A stretch of 9,635 nucleotides of DNA from contig JBHGXV010000042.1 of NCBI GenBank assembly GCA_041920505.1, forward strand, positions 1 to 9,635. The letters run 5' to 3'. Made by a program: the position numbers and the translations under genes. A model generated the notes under the pieces. The model was not told the DNA's origin, made no database searches, and saw only the letters and a list, made by a program, of their open reading frames with translations. Of the stretch, positions 1-7,364 are shown one piece after another (position 1 is the stretch's first letter; each line of letters starts with the position of its first letter). This stretch comes from JBHGXV01 sp041920505. Lineage in GTDB: Bacteria; Bacillota; Bacilli; Brevibacillales; Brevibacillaceae.

Positions 1-93
1 AAGACCCCTCATAGACGATGAGGTTGATAGGTTCGGTGTGGAAGCGCCGCAAGGCGTGGAGCTGACGAATACTAATCGGTCGAGGACTTATCC
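1..93 (+). rRNA. 23S ribosomal RNA, 3' end (partial)
   Basis: The first 90 or so bases match the conserved last helices of bacterial 23S rRNA domain VI. This includes the GATAGGTTCGGTGTGGAAGC stretch, the GCTGACGAATACTAATCGGT stretch and the closing GGTCGAGGACTT. The mature 3' end is set near position 93 by analogy with Bacillus 23S and may be off by a few bases. The gene enters from the left, so only its last part is present. It is the last RNA gene of its operon here: no 5S rRNA follows before the terminator at 171-199. Confidence 0.95.
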
Positions 94-170
94 ACTCATT
101 CCTTCGCTTCTTTGTTTGCGTATCCGGTTTTGAAGGAACAACGCAACCAACATAAGCAAAACGACACGAC

Positions 171-199
171 AAAAGTTAGCAGATCTGCTAACTTTTTTT
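171..199 (+). terminator. rho-independent terminator of the rRNA operon
   Basis: A perfect 11-bp inverted repeat (171-181 pairing with 186-196, loop GATC) runs directly into a tract of seven T (193-199). It lies about 80 bases after the 23S end and has no gene between, so it closes the rrn operon. The spacer before it (94-170) includes a GGTTTTGAAGGAACAA stretch similar to sequences seen after 23S genes in Bacillus. Confidence 0.85.
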
Positions 200-250
200 G
201 TTTGCGACAAAAAGAGGCATCGACAGACGGACAAGTTGTTTGGCTTCACA

Positions 251-259
251 TGATATACT
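251..259 (+). promoter_or_regulatory. possible extended -10 promoter for the lipoprotein gene
   Basis: TG-A-TATACT at 251-259 fits an extended -10 element of a housekeeping sigma factor. It sits about 48 bases before the TTG start at 307, between the rrn terminator and the gene. I see no good -35 hexamer at 16-18 bp spacing; a GACA lies about 20 bp upstream. The call therefore rests on the extended -10 and on the position after a terminator. Confidence 0.4.
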
Positions 260-306
260 AAGACCACACGGGAAGTGTCAAATGATTGCGAAGGGAGGAA
301 CCAGGT

Positions 307-1548
307 TTGCCGCGTTTGCGTACATGGCCGATAGCCGTCGGTCTCGTGATCTGTCTATGGGTGTTGGTTGGAATCGGCGGTTGTTCGCAAAGCACATTTT
401 CCCCACAGCAAACCCTACATACACCGAAGCTGGCAAACAGCAACCAAGGCAACGGCAAACAGCAACCACTGTTGGCACAGGACTGGCAGGAAGCGTCCCT
501 GGTGTTTTCTCCCGAGCAGGTGCGTCAGGAAAAAATACCGGTCAAAGCCAAGGGAATTTATGTCACCGGGTGGTCAGCCGGGAACAGTCGTTTTCAAAAG
601 TTACTGAATCTGGTGAATGATACGGAATTAAATGCCATGGTCATTGACATGAAGGAAGACAACGGACGCGTAACCTATCTGTCAGCCGTTCCGTTGGTCA
701 AAGAAACCAAGGCGGACGGAATAACGTTTATCCAGGATATTGACAAACTCGTGCAAACCTTGCGCGAAAACCACATATATCCGATTGCCCGAATCGTTTG
801 CTTCAAAGATCCCTATCTGGCGGTCAAAAAACCGGAGTGGGCGATGCAGCAGAAAAACGGCGGGGTCTGGCGCGACAACAAGGGCATCATGTGGATCGAT
901 CCGTACCGCAAAGAAGTGTGGGACTATAATATCGCACTTGCCAAAGAGGCAGCGAAAAAAGGGTTCAAGGAGATCCAGTTTGATTATGTGCGCTTTCCCT
1001 CAAGCGGCAAAAAGGTGGATCAGGAGGTAGCCTTTTATCAGCAGAACGGGAAACCGAAGCAACAAGTCATCGCCGATTTCCTAGCCTATGCCAACAAAGA
1101 ACTGGCCCCGTACCACGTGTACATCTCCGCCGACGTGTTCGGCCTGGTTCCCTCTGTACAGGACGACATGGGGATCGGCCAGAAATGGGAACTGGTCAGC
1201 CCGAACGTGGATTATATCAGCCCGATGATGTACCCGTCCCATTACGCCAACGGAACATACGGGTTGGCCGTGCCCGACGCGAGGCCGTATGAAACGATTG
1301 CAAACGGCTTGCGGGACGCCCAAACCAAAAACAAAGCGATTGCCGACCGCCATCTGAAACCGGCGATCATTCGTCCGTGGTATCAGGATTTTACCGCCGG
1401 CTGGGTGAAGGGACACATTCCCTACGGACCGCGCGAGGTGCTGGCTCAAATCAAGGCGGGCAATGATCTGGGAGTCGACCAGTATCTGATTTGGGATGCG
1501 GGCAATTCATACAGCGAAGATGCCTGGCGGAAAGTCAATCACAAATAA
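307..1548 (+). CDS. putative glycoside hydrolase-like lipoprotein (DUF4015 / COG1306 type)
   Basis: Predicted 413-residue secreted protein. A TTG at 307 is chosen as the start because GGAGG at 294-298 precedes it by 8 bases. An in-frame TTG at 286 lies upstream of that Shine-Dalgarno site and is less likely. Residues 5-25 form a hydrophobic signal segment ending in IGG-C26, a plausible lipobox, so the mature protein may be lipid-anchored outside the membrane. A low-complexity Gln/Asn/Ser linker follows to about residue 75. From residue 83 (GIYVTGW) to the end, the protein resembles the DUF4015 putative glycosidase family, a predicted TIM barrel. Visible marks are VIDMKEDNG (112-120), IQFDYVRFP (223-231), ISADVFG (273-279) and YLIWDAGNSY (393-402). 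Acidic residues D226 and D276 sit at barrel strand ends and are candidate catalytic residues; that is inference. Substrate is unknown, possibly a cell-wall or extracellular glycan. The gene ends 18 bases from the convergent yaaC stop. Confidence 0.85.
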   Translation: MPRLRTWPIAVGLVICLWVLVGIGGCSQSTFSPQQTLHTPKLANSNQGNGKQQPLLAQDWQEASLVFSPEQVRQEKIPVKAKGIYVTGWSAGNSRFQKLLNLVNDTELNAMVIDMKEDNGRVTYLSAVPLVKETKADGITFIQDIDKLVQTLRENHIYPIARIVCFKDPYLAVKKPEWAMQQKNGGVWRDNKGIMWIDPYRKEVWDYNIALAKEAAKKGFKEIQFDYVRFPSSGKKVDQEVAFYQQNGKPKQQVIADFLAYANKELAPYHVYISADVFGLVPSVQDDMGIGQKWELVSPNVDYISPMMYPSHYANGTYGLAVPDARPYETIANGLRDAQTKNKAIADRHLKPAIIRPWYQDFTAGWVKGHIPYGPREVLAQIKAGNDLGVDQYLIWDAGNSYSEDAWRKVNHK

Positions 1549-1566
1549 CATCACAAGCCACCTCTA

Positions 1567-2622
1567 TCAGGAGGTTTGTGTCTGCAGCCATTCCACAATC
1601 ACAGCAGGAAATACCTCTTGGTGCACCGTCAGAAATCGGTCGACGAGGAAAATCTCCGCCATGGTGTGGGAGAGGACCAACTCCCCCCACCATTCGGTTT
1701 CGTAGCGGCACAGCATGCTGAACAGGTACAACAAGAGATAATGGCTGGCCCACACCGGAAGAGGCGGATCCGTGGATAATCGGTGCCAGAAGGCGTACGT
1801 TCCCTCCTCGCGGTTTTTAAAAAACAACGGGTGGGCATCCAAAGAGATTCCTTTGTGGAACTGAACGGCGATATGCCGTGAATCACTCGCATGTTCGGCT
1901 GAGGATGCCTTGTCGTCCAGATGAAAATGAATGCCGTCAGGAGCCAGGCGATTCAGATAATCAACGAATGTTTTCGGCGAATAGGCCAGCGCCTGTTTGC
2001 CGCTGTCAGGCAGCGCCAGTCTTCCGCTCCGGGTAAACGAAACCGGCGTCCAGTGCCGCTCTCCGGCAAGCAACGCATATTCCTGGTCGAGTTCCGGCAA
2101 AAACGAAAAAAGTTGCCCCACCTGATAGCGATCTTGCAGCGGAGAAAGGCCCAGCACGCTCACCAAATGCGCGAAAAACCCTTCCTTTTGCGGGCGAACC
2201 TCGTCAGCAAGCAACTGGTACGGAGTGCGTTTCAGCTTGCGGGTGGTGACGCCATGCTGGAGCATCCGACTGCTCTGCGGATAATCCGGGTCGATGCAAA
2301 TAAACAAGCCCTTCAGCAAATGAACGCAACCATAAAACAACAAGAGCGGCCGGATGAGTAAATCGCTGCCCGATGCCGCATCATAATAGGCACGGGCCTG
2401 TTTCCAGGTGTACAGGAACCGCGTGCTTTGCTGGAAGGCCAAGCGTTGAGGATTCTCCTTTCCCGCTGCCTTGTACGCTTCGGCAAGAAAGCTGCGAGCG
2501 GTCGGTTCCGTTTCCAGATAGCGAAACCAATCCCAGGCGGAGCGCATACCCATACCCCTCTCCAAAAACAGAATATTCGGTAAAAAACAAGGCACTCGCT
2601 TGTAAATGACAGAATTACTCAT
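1567..2622 (-). CDS. yaaC: YaaC family protein, function unknown
   Basis: The position (divergent from guaB) and sequence identify this as the YaaC family, whose biochemical role I do not know. Family-like stretches, numbered from the outer ATG, are the QARAYYDAASGSDLLIRPLL block at 75-94, FYGCVHLLKGL (96-106), then DPDYPQSSRMLQHG (111-124). A C-terminal aromatic/acidic block follows, CRYETEWWGEL (305-315). No signal peptide or catalytic motif is evident. The coordinates give the longest frame (351 aa), whose ATG at 2622 has AAAGGA six bases upstream. Two internal ATGs at 2553 and 2547 follow GGAGAGGGG (2563-2555) and would give 328 or 326 aa. That is closer to the length I expect for the family, and the recognisable similarity only begins at the W30-D-W-F region. 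The internal start is therefore at least as likely. The gene converges on the lipoprotein gene at its 3' end. Confidence 0.85.
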   Translation of the reverse strand: MSNSVIYKRVPCFLPNILFLERGMGMRSAWDWFRYLETEPTARSFLAEAYKAAGKENPQRLAFQQSTRFLYTWKQARAYYDAASGSDLLIRPLLLFYGCVHLLKGLFICIDPDYPQSSRMLQHGVTTRKLKRTPYQLLADEVRPQKEGFFAHLVSVLGLSPLQDRYQVGQLFSFLPELDQEYALLAGERHWTPVSFTRSGRLALPDSGKQALAYSPKTFVDYLNRLAPDGIHFHLDDKASSAEHASDSRHIAVQFHKGISLDAHPLFFKNREEGTYAFWHRLSTDPPLPVWASHYLLLYLFSMLCRYETEWWGELVLSHTMAEIFLVDRFLTVHQEVFPAVIVEWLQTQTS

Positions 2623-2658
2623 ATAATTTCCTTTATACCCGAACGTTATAAGCCTTTC

Positions 2659-2688
2659 TTGACAGTAAATTAAGTGGTTTGCTAAACT
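2659..2688 (+). promoter_or_regulatory. guaB promoter
   Basis: A perfect TTGACA (-35) at 2659-2664 is followed after 18 bp by TAAACT (2683-2688). TG at 2680-2681 in front makes an extended -10. Predicted transcription starts near 2695, giving a leader of roughly 34 bases, which is too short for a purine riboswitch. On the other strand a TATAAC at 2650-2645 could be the yaaC -10, so the two divergent promoters would be nearly adjacent; that second one lacks a good -35. Confidence 0.6.
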
Positions 2689-2728
2689 GGCGATAAAACA
2701 TTTTTCGGGCGAAAGGGGCTAGATCGTT

Positions 2729-4189
2729 GTGTGGGAACAAAAATTTGGGAAGGAAGGCCTGACGTTTGACGACGTGCTGTTGATTCCGGCCAAGTCAGAA
2801 GTGCTTCCTCGCGACGTCGATGTTACAACGGTATTGAGCGATTCGGTGAAGCTGAACATCCCGCTGATCAGCGCCGGGATGGACACGGTAACAGAGTCTG
2901 CGCTGGCAATTGCCATGGCACGGCAAGGCGGCATCGGCGTCATTCACAAAAACATGACCATCGAGCAACAGGCCAGCGAGGTTGACCGGGTAAAGCGGTC
3001 CGAAAGCGGCGTCATCACCAATCCGTTTTCGTTGACGCCTGACCATAAGGTGTCGGACGCAGACGCCCTTATGGCTAAGTACCGGATTTCCGGCGTTCCC
3101 ATCGTCGATCAAGAAAACCACCTGGTTGGCATCCTCACGAACCGTGATCTGCGCTTCGTTCACGATTTCTCTACACCCATCTCCCACGTGATGACAAGAG
3201 AAAACCTGGTAACGGCACCGGTTGGCACGACGTTGCAGCAAGCGGAAGAAATCCTGCAAAAACACAAAATCGAGAAATTGCCGTTAGTGGATGAAAACAA
3301 TGTATTAAAAGGCCTGATTACCATCAAGGACATCGAGAAAGCGATCCAATATCCCAACGCGGCGAAGGACAAGCAGGGACGTCTGCTTTGCGGAGCGGCG
3401 GTCGGTGTTTCGGCTGACACGTTTGAACGGGCACAAGCACTGGTGGACGCTGGTGTCGATCTGTTGGTCGTCGATACGGCACACGGTCATTCCCGCGGCG
3501 TGATTGAGACGGTGAAAAAGCTGCGCGCCCTTTATCCCGACTTGACGATTGTCGCCGGCAATGTCGCCACCGGCGAGGCGACCCGGGATTTGATCGAAGC
3601 GGGGGCGTCCGTGGTCAAAGTGGGGATCGGACCGGGCTCGATCTGCACGACTCGTGTCGTAGCCGGTATCGGCGTGCCGCAAATCACCGCCATTTACGAT
3701 TGCGCAACCGTCGCCCGCGAATACGGCATCCCGATCATCGCAGACGGCGGCATCAAATACTCCGGCGATTTGACCAAAGCGATCGGCGCGGGCGCTTCCG
3801 CCGTGATGATCGGCAGCCTGTTCGCCGGGACAGAAGAGAGCCCGGGTGAATTCGAGATTTATCAAGGACGCCGCTTCAAGGTATACCGCGGCATGGGTTC
3901 GATCGGCGCGATGAAAGCGGGCAGCAAAGACCGTTATTTCCAGGAAAACGAACAGAAGCTGGTGCCCGAAGGCATCGAGGGACGGGTGCCGTACAAAGGG
4001 CCGCTCGCCGATGTGGTGTATCAGTTGATCGGCGGTCTGCGCGCCGGCATGGGCTATTGCGGCACACGCACGATTGAGGAATTGAAAAACAACTCCCGCT
4101 TCATCCGCATTACCGGGGCGGGTTTGCGTGAAAGCCATCCGCACGACGTACAAATCACCAAGGAAGCTCCCAACTACTCGATTTCATAA
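2729..4189 (+). CDS. guaB: inosine-5'-monophosphate dehydrogenase
   Basis: Converts IMP to XMP with NAD+, the rate-limiting cytosolic step towards GMP. The protein is 486 residues, full family length. The start is GTG 2729 with GAAAGGGG at 2711-2718 upstream. The catalytic (beta/alpha)8 barrel is interrupted after about residue 93 by two CBS domains (roughly 95-150 and 155-210), the usual site of adenine/guanine nucleotide control. Key residues are visible: D250 in VVDTAHGH, the K+-loop GPGSICTTR (301-309) with catalytic C306, and IADGG (337-341) binding the IMP phosphate/ribose. The flap has the R402-Y403 dyad that activates water, then EGIEGRVPYKG (414-424). The gene has its own promoter and a strong terminator at 4201-4239, so it appears to be monocistronic. 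Nothing is missing or unusual. Confidence 0.98.
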   Translation: MWEQKFGKEGLTFDDVLLIPAKSEVLPRDVDVTTVLSDSVKLNIPLISAGMDTVTESALAIAMARQGGIGVIHKNMTIEQQASEVDRVKRSESGVITNPFSLTPDHKVSDADALMAKYRISGVPIVDQENHLVGILTNRDLRFVHDFSTPISHVMTRENLVTAPVGTTLQQAEEILQKHKIEKLPLVDENNVLKGLITIKDIEKAIQYPNAAKDKQGRLLCGAAVGVSADTFERAQALVDAGVDLLVVDTAHGHSRGVIETVKKLRALYPDLTIVAGNVATGEATRDLIEAGASVVKVGIGPGSICTTRVVAGIGVPQITAIYDCATVAREYGIPIIADGGIKYSGDLTKAIGAGASAVMIGSLFAGTEESPGEFEIYQGRRFKVYRGMGSIGAMKAGSKDRYFQENEQKLVPEGIEGRVPYKGPLADVVYQLIGGLRAGMGYCGTRTIEELKNNSRFIRITGAGLRESHPHDVQITKEAPNYSIS

Positions 4190-4200
4190 CCACACCCGCC

Positions 4201-4239
4201 GACTCTTTATCCGACGGCTTTGGATAAAGAGTCTTTTTT
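4201..4239 (+). terminator. guaB rho-independent terminator
   Basis: A perfect 12-bp stem, GACTCTTTATCC (4201-4212) pairing with GGATAAAGAGTC (4222-4233), has a 9-base loop and is followed by six T (4234-4239). It begins 11 bases after the guaB stop. Confidence 0.92.
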
Positions 4240-4292
4240 CATTTTTGGGAATACGTACCTATGCCGAAAAGTCTTCGTCTAGTGTCTCTTCT

Positions 4293-4321
4293 TGTGGTAG
4301 ACTTAAGGTTGTGTCTACACA
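4293..4321 (+). promoter_or_regulatory. candidate dacA promoter with overlapping dyad
   Basis: TG-G-TAGACT at 4295-4303 could be an extended -10, about 52 bases before the dacA ATG; no clear -35 is seen. The same bases form one arm of an inverted repeat. TGT-G-GTAGAC (4293-4302, one bulged G) pairs with GTCTACACA (4313-4321) around a 10-base spacer. The dyad could be an operator or a small RNA hairpin at the transcript start. Both roles are inference. Confidence 0.3.
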
Positions 4322-4354
4322 TAGGGAACAGTACGAAAACAGGAGAGTGATAGA

Positions 4355-5665
4355 ATGTTCAAGCACAGATGGACAAAGCGACTCGCCAGAATCTTTTGCT
4401 CTGTCGCGATCCTCAGTCTGTCGTTGCTCGGTGCTGGCGGCGCGTCGGCAGCCGAAGCGCAACCTGCCTTGAATCTGGCGGTGAAATCGGCCATTCTCGT
4501 AGAGGCGACTTCCGGGAAAATCTTGTATAAAACCAATGAAGATCAGCCGTTGCCTCCCGCGAGCATGACCAAGATGATGACGGAGTTCCTTGTGCTGGAG
4601 GCGCTGAAACAAAAGAAAATTTCCTGGGACGAAAAGGTTCCGGTCAGCGAGTACGCCTTCTTCATCGCACGGATGGACGATTCTGCCGGAGTTTACCTGA
4701 ACATGGGGGAAGAACATCCGGTAAAGGAACTGTACAAGGCGATGGCGATCGCTTCCGCCAATGACGCCACGGTGTTGCTTGCGGAGAAGGTGGGCGGCAG
4801 CGAAGCCAATTTCGTTCAGATGATGAACCAGAAAGCAAAAGAACTGGGGATGAAAAACACGCACTTCGTCACGTGCACCGGATTGCCGGTGAACGAACTG
4901 GGACAGTATGCTCCGCCTTCTCCGGACGGTTCCGACAACGTGATGTCGGCTCGTGACGCGGCGATTCTGGCCCGGGCGTTGATCCGGACTTTCCCGGAAG
5001 CACTGGAATATTCCAAAATCCCGAGCTTTGTTTTCCGCGAAGGAAGCAAGAACCCGATCCCGAAAAAAAATTACAACTGGATGTTGCCTGGTCTCTTGAA
5101 CGAATACCCCGGCGTTGACGGGTTGAAAACCGGCTACACGGCGGAAGCGAAATACTGTTTCACCGGAACGGCGGAACGTGACGGGATGCGCCTGATCAGT
5201 GTCGTCATGGGTGCGGACAGTGAAACCAAGCGCTTTGTCGAGACGAAAAAGCTGTTCGATTACGGTTTCAGCACGTACAAGCTGGTGAAAAAGGCGGAAA
5301 AAGGCGCACCCATCCAGGGATATGAGACCGCTCCGGTGAAAAAGGGTGTCGATTTGACGGTTCCGGCCGTGACCGGCGATACCGTGATGGTGTTGAGCAA
5401 AATCGGGGAGGACAACACGTTAAAACCGACCGTTACCTTCAACGATTTGACCGCACCGGTGAAGAAAGGCCAGGTAATCGGCAAGGTGATGTACAAGGCA
5501 GACAAAGATAGCGGCGCCGACTACCTGACGCCGGAAGACGCACAAAATGGCGGCTTTGATCTGGTGGCAGACCAGGATGTCGAAGAGGCCGGCTGGCTGC
5601 GCCTGTTCTTTAGAAGTATCATCCAGTTTATCGGCAATATGATTCACGGGATTATCGGCAAATAA
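4355..5665 (+). CDS. dacA: D-alanyl-D-alanine carboxypeptidase (PBP5-type, peptidase S11)
   Basis: Removes the terminal D-Ala from peptidoglycan pentapeptides on the outer face of the membrane, limiting cross-linking. The start ATG 4355 has AGGAG at 4341-4345, nine bases upstream. Of 436 residues, 1-32 are a Sec signal peptide (basic start, hydrophobic core, probable cleavage near GASA-AEA). All three penicillin-binding motifs are present: S70-M-T-K73 with nucleophile S70, S134-A-N136, and K258-T-G260. Residues 320-410 form the beta-rich C-terminal domain of PBP5 enzymes. The final segment from W414 to K436 alternates aromatic/aliphatic with basic residues, fitting the amphipathic helix that anchors such enzymes to the membrane. 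The gene lies between the guaB terminator and the pdxS promoter. I see no T-rich hairpin after it, so some read-through into pdxS is possible. Confidence 0.97.
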   Translation: MFKHRWTKRLARIFCSVAILSLSLLGAGGASAAEAQPALNLAVKSAILVEATSGKILYKTNEDQPLPPASMTKMMTEFLVLEALKQKKISWDEKVPVSEYAFFIARMDDSAGVYLNMGEEHPVKELYKAMAIASANDATVLLAEKVGGSEANFVQMMNQKAKELGMKNTHFVTCTGLPVNELGQYAPPSPDGSDNVMSARDAAILARALIRTFPEALEYSKIPSFVFREGSKNPIPKKNYNWMLPGLLNEYPGVDGLKTGYTAEAKYCFTGTAERDGMRLISVVMGADSETKRFVETKKLFDYGFSTYKLVKKAEKGAPIQGYETAPVKKGVDLTVPAVTGDTVMVLSKIGEDNTLKPTVTFNDLTAPVKKGQVIGKVMYKADKDSGADYLTPEDAQNGGFDLVADQDVEEAGWLRLFFRSIIQFIGNMIHGIIGK

Positions 5666-5705
5666 TAAGGATGCCGCTTGCATCGTCTATATCCTAGTAA
5701 GCTGG

Positions 5706-5735
5706 TTGTCATTTATTGATGGCATGGTTTACAAT
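5706..5735 (+). promoter_or_regulatory. pdxS-pdxT promoter
   Basis: TTGTCA (5706-5711) and TACAAT (5730-5735) are separated by 18 bp, each one base off consensus. Transcription should begin near 5742. A small palindrome, AGATT-gtc-AATCT (5749-5761), lies just inside the leader and repeats the TTGTCA string; whether it matters is unknown. Confidence 0.65.
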
Positions 5736-5806
5736 AGAAATGTTTAAAAGATTGTCAATCTACGTTTGGGCGAGAGTCAGAACAATCCGGTAGGAGGCTT
5801 GTGAAC

Positions 5807-6691
5807 ATGGTCGAAGTTGGAACAACCCGGGTAAAACGCGGGATGGCAGAGATGCAAAAAGGCGGCGTCATCATGGACGTCGTGAATGCGGAGCAGGCGA
5901 AAATCGCGGAAGCGGCTGGTGCTGTGGCGGTTATGGCGCTTGAGCGCGTACCTTCGGATATTCGTGCGGCCGGCGGGGTAGCCCGTATGGCTGATTTGAG
6001 CGTGGTAGAAGAAGTCATGAAGGCGGTCTCGATTCCGGTCATGGCCAAGGCGCGGATCGGTCACTTCGTGGAAGCGCGCGTGCTGGAGTCGATGGGCGTA
6101 GACTACATCGACGAAAGTGAAGTGCTGACGCCGGCCGACGACATGTACCACATCAACAAAAAAGACTTCACGGTTCCGTTTGTTTGCGGTGCCCGCGATC
6201 TGGGCGAGGCGCTCCGCCGCATCGGCGAAGGCGCATCGATGATCCGTACCAAAGGCGAGCCGGGTACGGGCAACATCGTGGAAGCAGTGCGCCACATGCG
6301 CACGATGCAGTCGCAAATCCGCAAAGTGCAAAGCATGTCGTACGATGAACTGATGGCGGAAGCCAAAGCGCTCGGCGCTCCGTACGAACTGCTTGAGTAT
6401 GTGCACAAACACGGCAAGCTGCCGGTTGTCAACTTCGCCGCAGGCGGCGTTGCCACTCCGTCCGACGCAGCCTTGATGATGCAGCTCGGTGCGGACGGCG
6501 TGTTCGTCGGTTCCGGCATCTTCAAATCGGAGAATCCGGAAAAATACGCACGCGCCATCGTCGAAGCAACCACTCACTACACCGATTACGAACTGATCGC
6601 CCGCGTATCCAAAGGTTTGGGCGCAGCGATGACCGGTATTGAGATCTCCAAGCTGCGCGAATCCGAACGCATGCAAGAGCGCGGCTGGTAA
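5807..6691 (+). CDS. pdxS: pyridoxal 5'-phosphate synthase, synthase subunit PdxS
   Basis: Condenses ribose 5-phosphate, glyceraldehyde 3-phosphate and ammonia into PLP in the DXP-independent vitamin B6 pathway, as the dodecameric core partner of PdxT. ATG 5807 is chosen because AGGAGG at 5792-5797 is nine bases away and gives 294 residues, the family length, with the usual GTTRVKRGMAEMQ start. An in-frame GTG at 5801 is only three bases from the Shine-Dalgarno site and would add two residues. Catalytic residues fall exactly where known for Bacillus PdxS: D24 (IMDV), K81 (MAKARIGH) carrying the first covalent intermediate, and K149 (RTKGEPGTGN), which accepts the later one. Phosphate-binding glycine stretches are AAGGVATP (211-218) and GVFVGSGIF (231-239). 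The C-terminus ends RMQERGW as in B. subtilis. pdxT follows 12 bases after the stop, so the two are co-transcribed. Confidence 0.98.
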   Translation: MVEVGTTRVKRGMAEMQKGGVIMDVVNAEQAKIAEAAGAVAVMALERVPSDIRAAGGVARMADLSVVEEVMKAVSIPVMAKARIGHFVEARVLESMGVDYIDESEVLTPADDMYHINKKDFTVPFVCGARDLGEALRRIGEGASMIRTKGEPGTGNIVEAVRHMRTMQSQIRKVQSMSYDELMAEAKALGAPYELLEYVHKHGKLPVVNFAAGGVATPSDAALMMQLGADGVFVGSGIFKSENPEKYARAIVEATTHYTDYELIARVSKGLGAAMTGIEISKLRESERMQERGW

Positions 6692-6703
6692 GGTGACGCG
6701 AAG

Positions 6704-7294
6704 ATGAAAATTGGCGTACTCGCCCTGCAAGGGGCTGTGGCAGAGCACATTCGCATGTTGGAGCAGGCGGGAGCGGAAGCCGTAGCGGTCAAACGGGTCG
6801 AAGAACTGGATGACCTGGACGGTTTGGTGATTCCCGGCGGCGAAAGCACGACGATCGGCAAGCTGATGAACAAATACGGCTTTATGGAAAAACTGCGCCA
6901 GTTCGGCGCAAAGAAGAAGCCGATCTTCGGAACCTGCGCAGGCGCGATTTTGTTGGCAAAAGAGATCAACGGCCAGGACGAGGCGCATCTCGGCCTGATG
7001 GACATCAAGGTGGAGCGAAACGCGTTTGGCCGGCAAAAGGAAAGCTTTGAAGTCACCCTGCCGGTGGCCGGTGTGGCGGAGGATTTTCCGGCCGTGTTTA
7101 TCCGCGCTCCGTATATCATGGAAGTCCGCGGGAACGGGCAGGTGCTGGCGACCTACGATGACAAAATTGTGGCCGCCCGGCAAGATCACTACCTCGCCGC
7201 AGCCTTCCATCCGGAATTGACCGAGGACTGCCGGTTCCACAAATACTTCCTCGACATGGTCAAGGAATATCGTTCGGAAAAAGCACCTGCGTAA
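6704..7294 (+). CDS. pdxT: pyridoxal 5'-phosphate synthase, glutaminase subunit PdxT
   Basis: Class I (triad) glutamine amidotransferase that hydrolyses glutamine and passes ammonia to PdxS through the complex. It has 196 residues, full length. ATG 6704 is preceded by AAGGTG (6690-6695), which overlaps the pdxS stop codon, so translation of the two subunits is probably linked. Visible marks are the N-terminal MKIGVLALQGAVAEH, the oxyanion-loop PGGES (44-48), nucleophile C78 in GTCAGA, and the H169/E171 pair in FHPELT completing the triad. R107-N106 region residues (ERNAFGRQ) match the family. The last bases of the gene form the left arm of its terminator. As the second and final gene of the pdx operon it needs no separate promoter, and none is seen. 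Confidence 0.97.
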   Translation: MKIGVLALQGAVAEHIRMLEQAGAEAVAVKRVEELDDLDGLVIPGGESTTIGKLMNKYGFMEKLRQFGAKKKPIFGTCAGAILLAKEINGQDEAHLGLMDIKVERNAFGRQKESFEVTLPVAGVAEDFPAVFIRAPYIMEVRGNGQVLATYDDKIVAARQDHYLAAAFHPELTEDCRFHKYFLDMVKEYRSEKAPA

Positions 7295-7305
7295 GGTGCT
7301 TTTTC
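7277..7305 (+). terminator. pdxST terminator, overlapping the pdxT stop
   Basis: The 12-bp stem GAAAAAGCACCT (7277-7288) pairs with AGGTGCTTTTTC (7294-7305) around a 5-base loop. The loop and first base of the right arm hold the pdxT TAA (7292-7294). The T-rich strand of the stem itself serves as the release tract (five T at 7300-7304). Its A-rich left arm encodes the SEKAPA tail, so it is both coding and regulatory. Confidence 0.8.
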
Positions 7306-7308
7306 GTA

Positions 7309-7338
7309 TTTACACCGGTATAGATGTTGTAGTAAATT
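7309..7338 (+). promoter_or_regulatory. possible serS promoter
   Basis: TTTACA (7309-7314) is followed after 18 bp by TAAATT (7333-7338), in an AT-rich stretch directly after the pdxT terminator. Start of transcription near 7345 would place the T-box leader at the right distance. The -10 matches only four of six bases, so this is tentative. Confidence 0.35.
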
Positions 7339-7364
7339 TAAATAATAGAAGTATGAACATGCAA

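Noticed and set aside
1552..1580. Hairpin CACAA-gcc-ACCTC / GAGGTTTGTG between the convergent lipoprotein gene and yaaC, as a shared bidirectional terminator.
   Set aside because: The position is right, but neither strand has a T tract after it and the left arm has a 3-base bulge. It may help termination but cannot be called.
2695..2728. Purine riboswitch before guaB.
   Set aside because: The leader from the predicted start to the GTG is only about 34 bases and holds no purine aptamer or terminator.
3305..4153. Long open frames on the minus strand inside guaB, pdxS and serS (for example 3305-4153, 5777-7240, 7656-8843).
   Set aside because: They mirror strongly conserved plus-strand genes of high third-position GC, have no ribosome binding sites, and give low-complexity His/Arg-rich products without family likeness.
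5668..5695. Possible dacA terminator, GATGC/GCATC hairpin with flanking AGGAT/ATCCT.
   Set aside because: The inner stem is only 5 bp, the outer arms pair poorly in register, and no T run follows.
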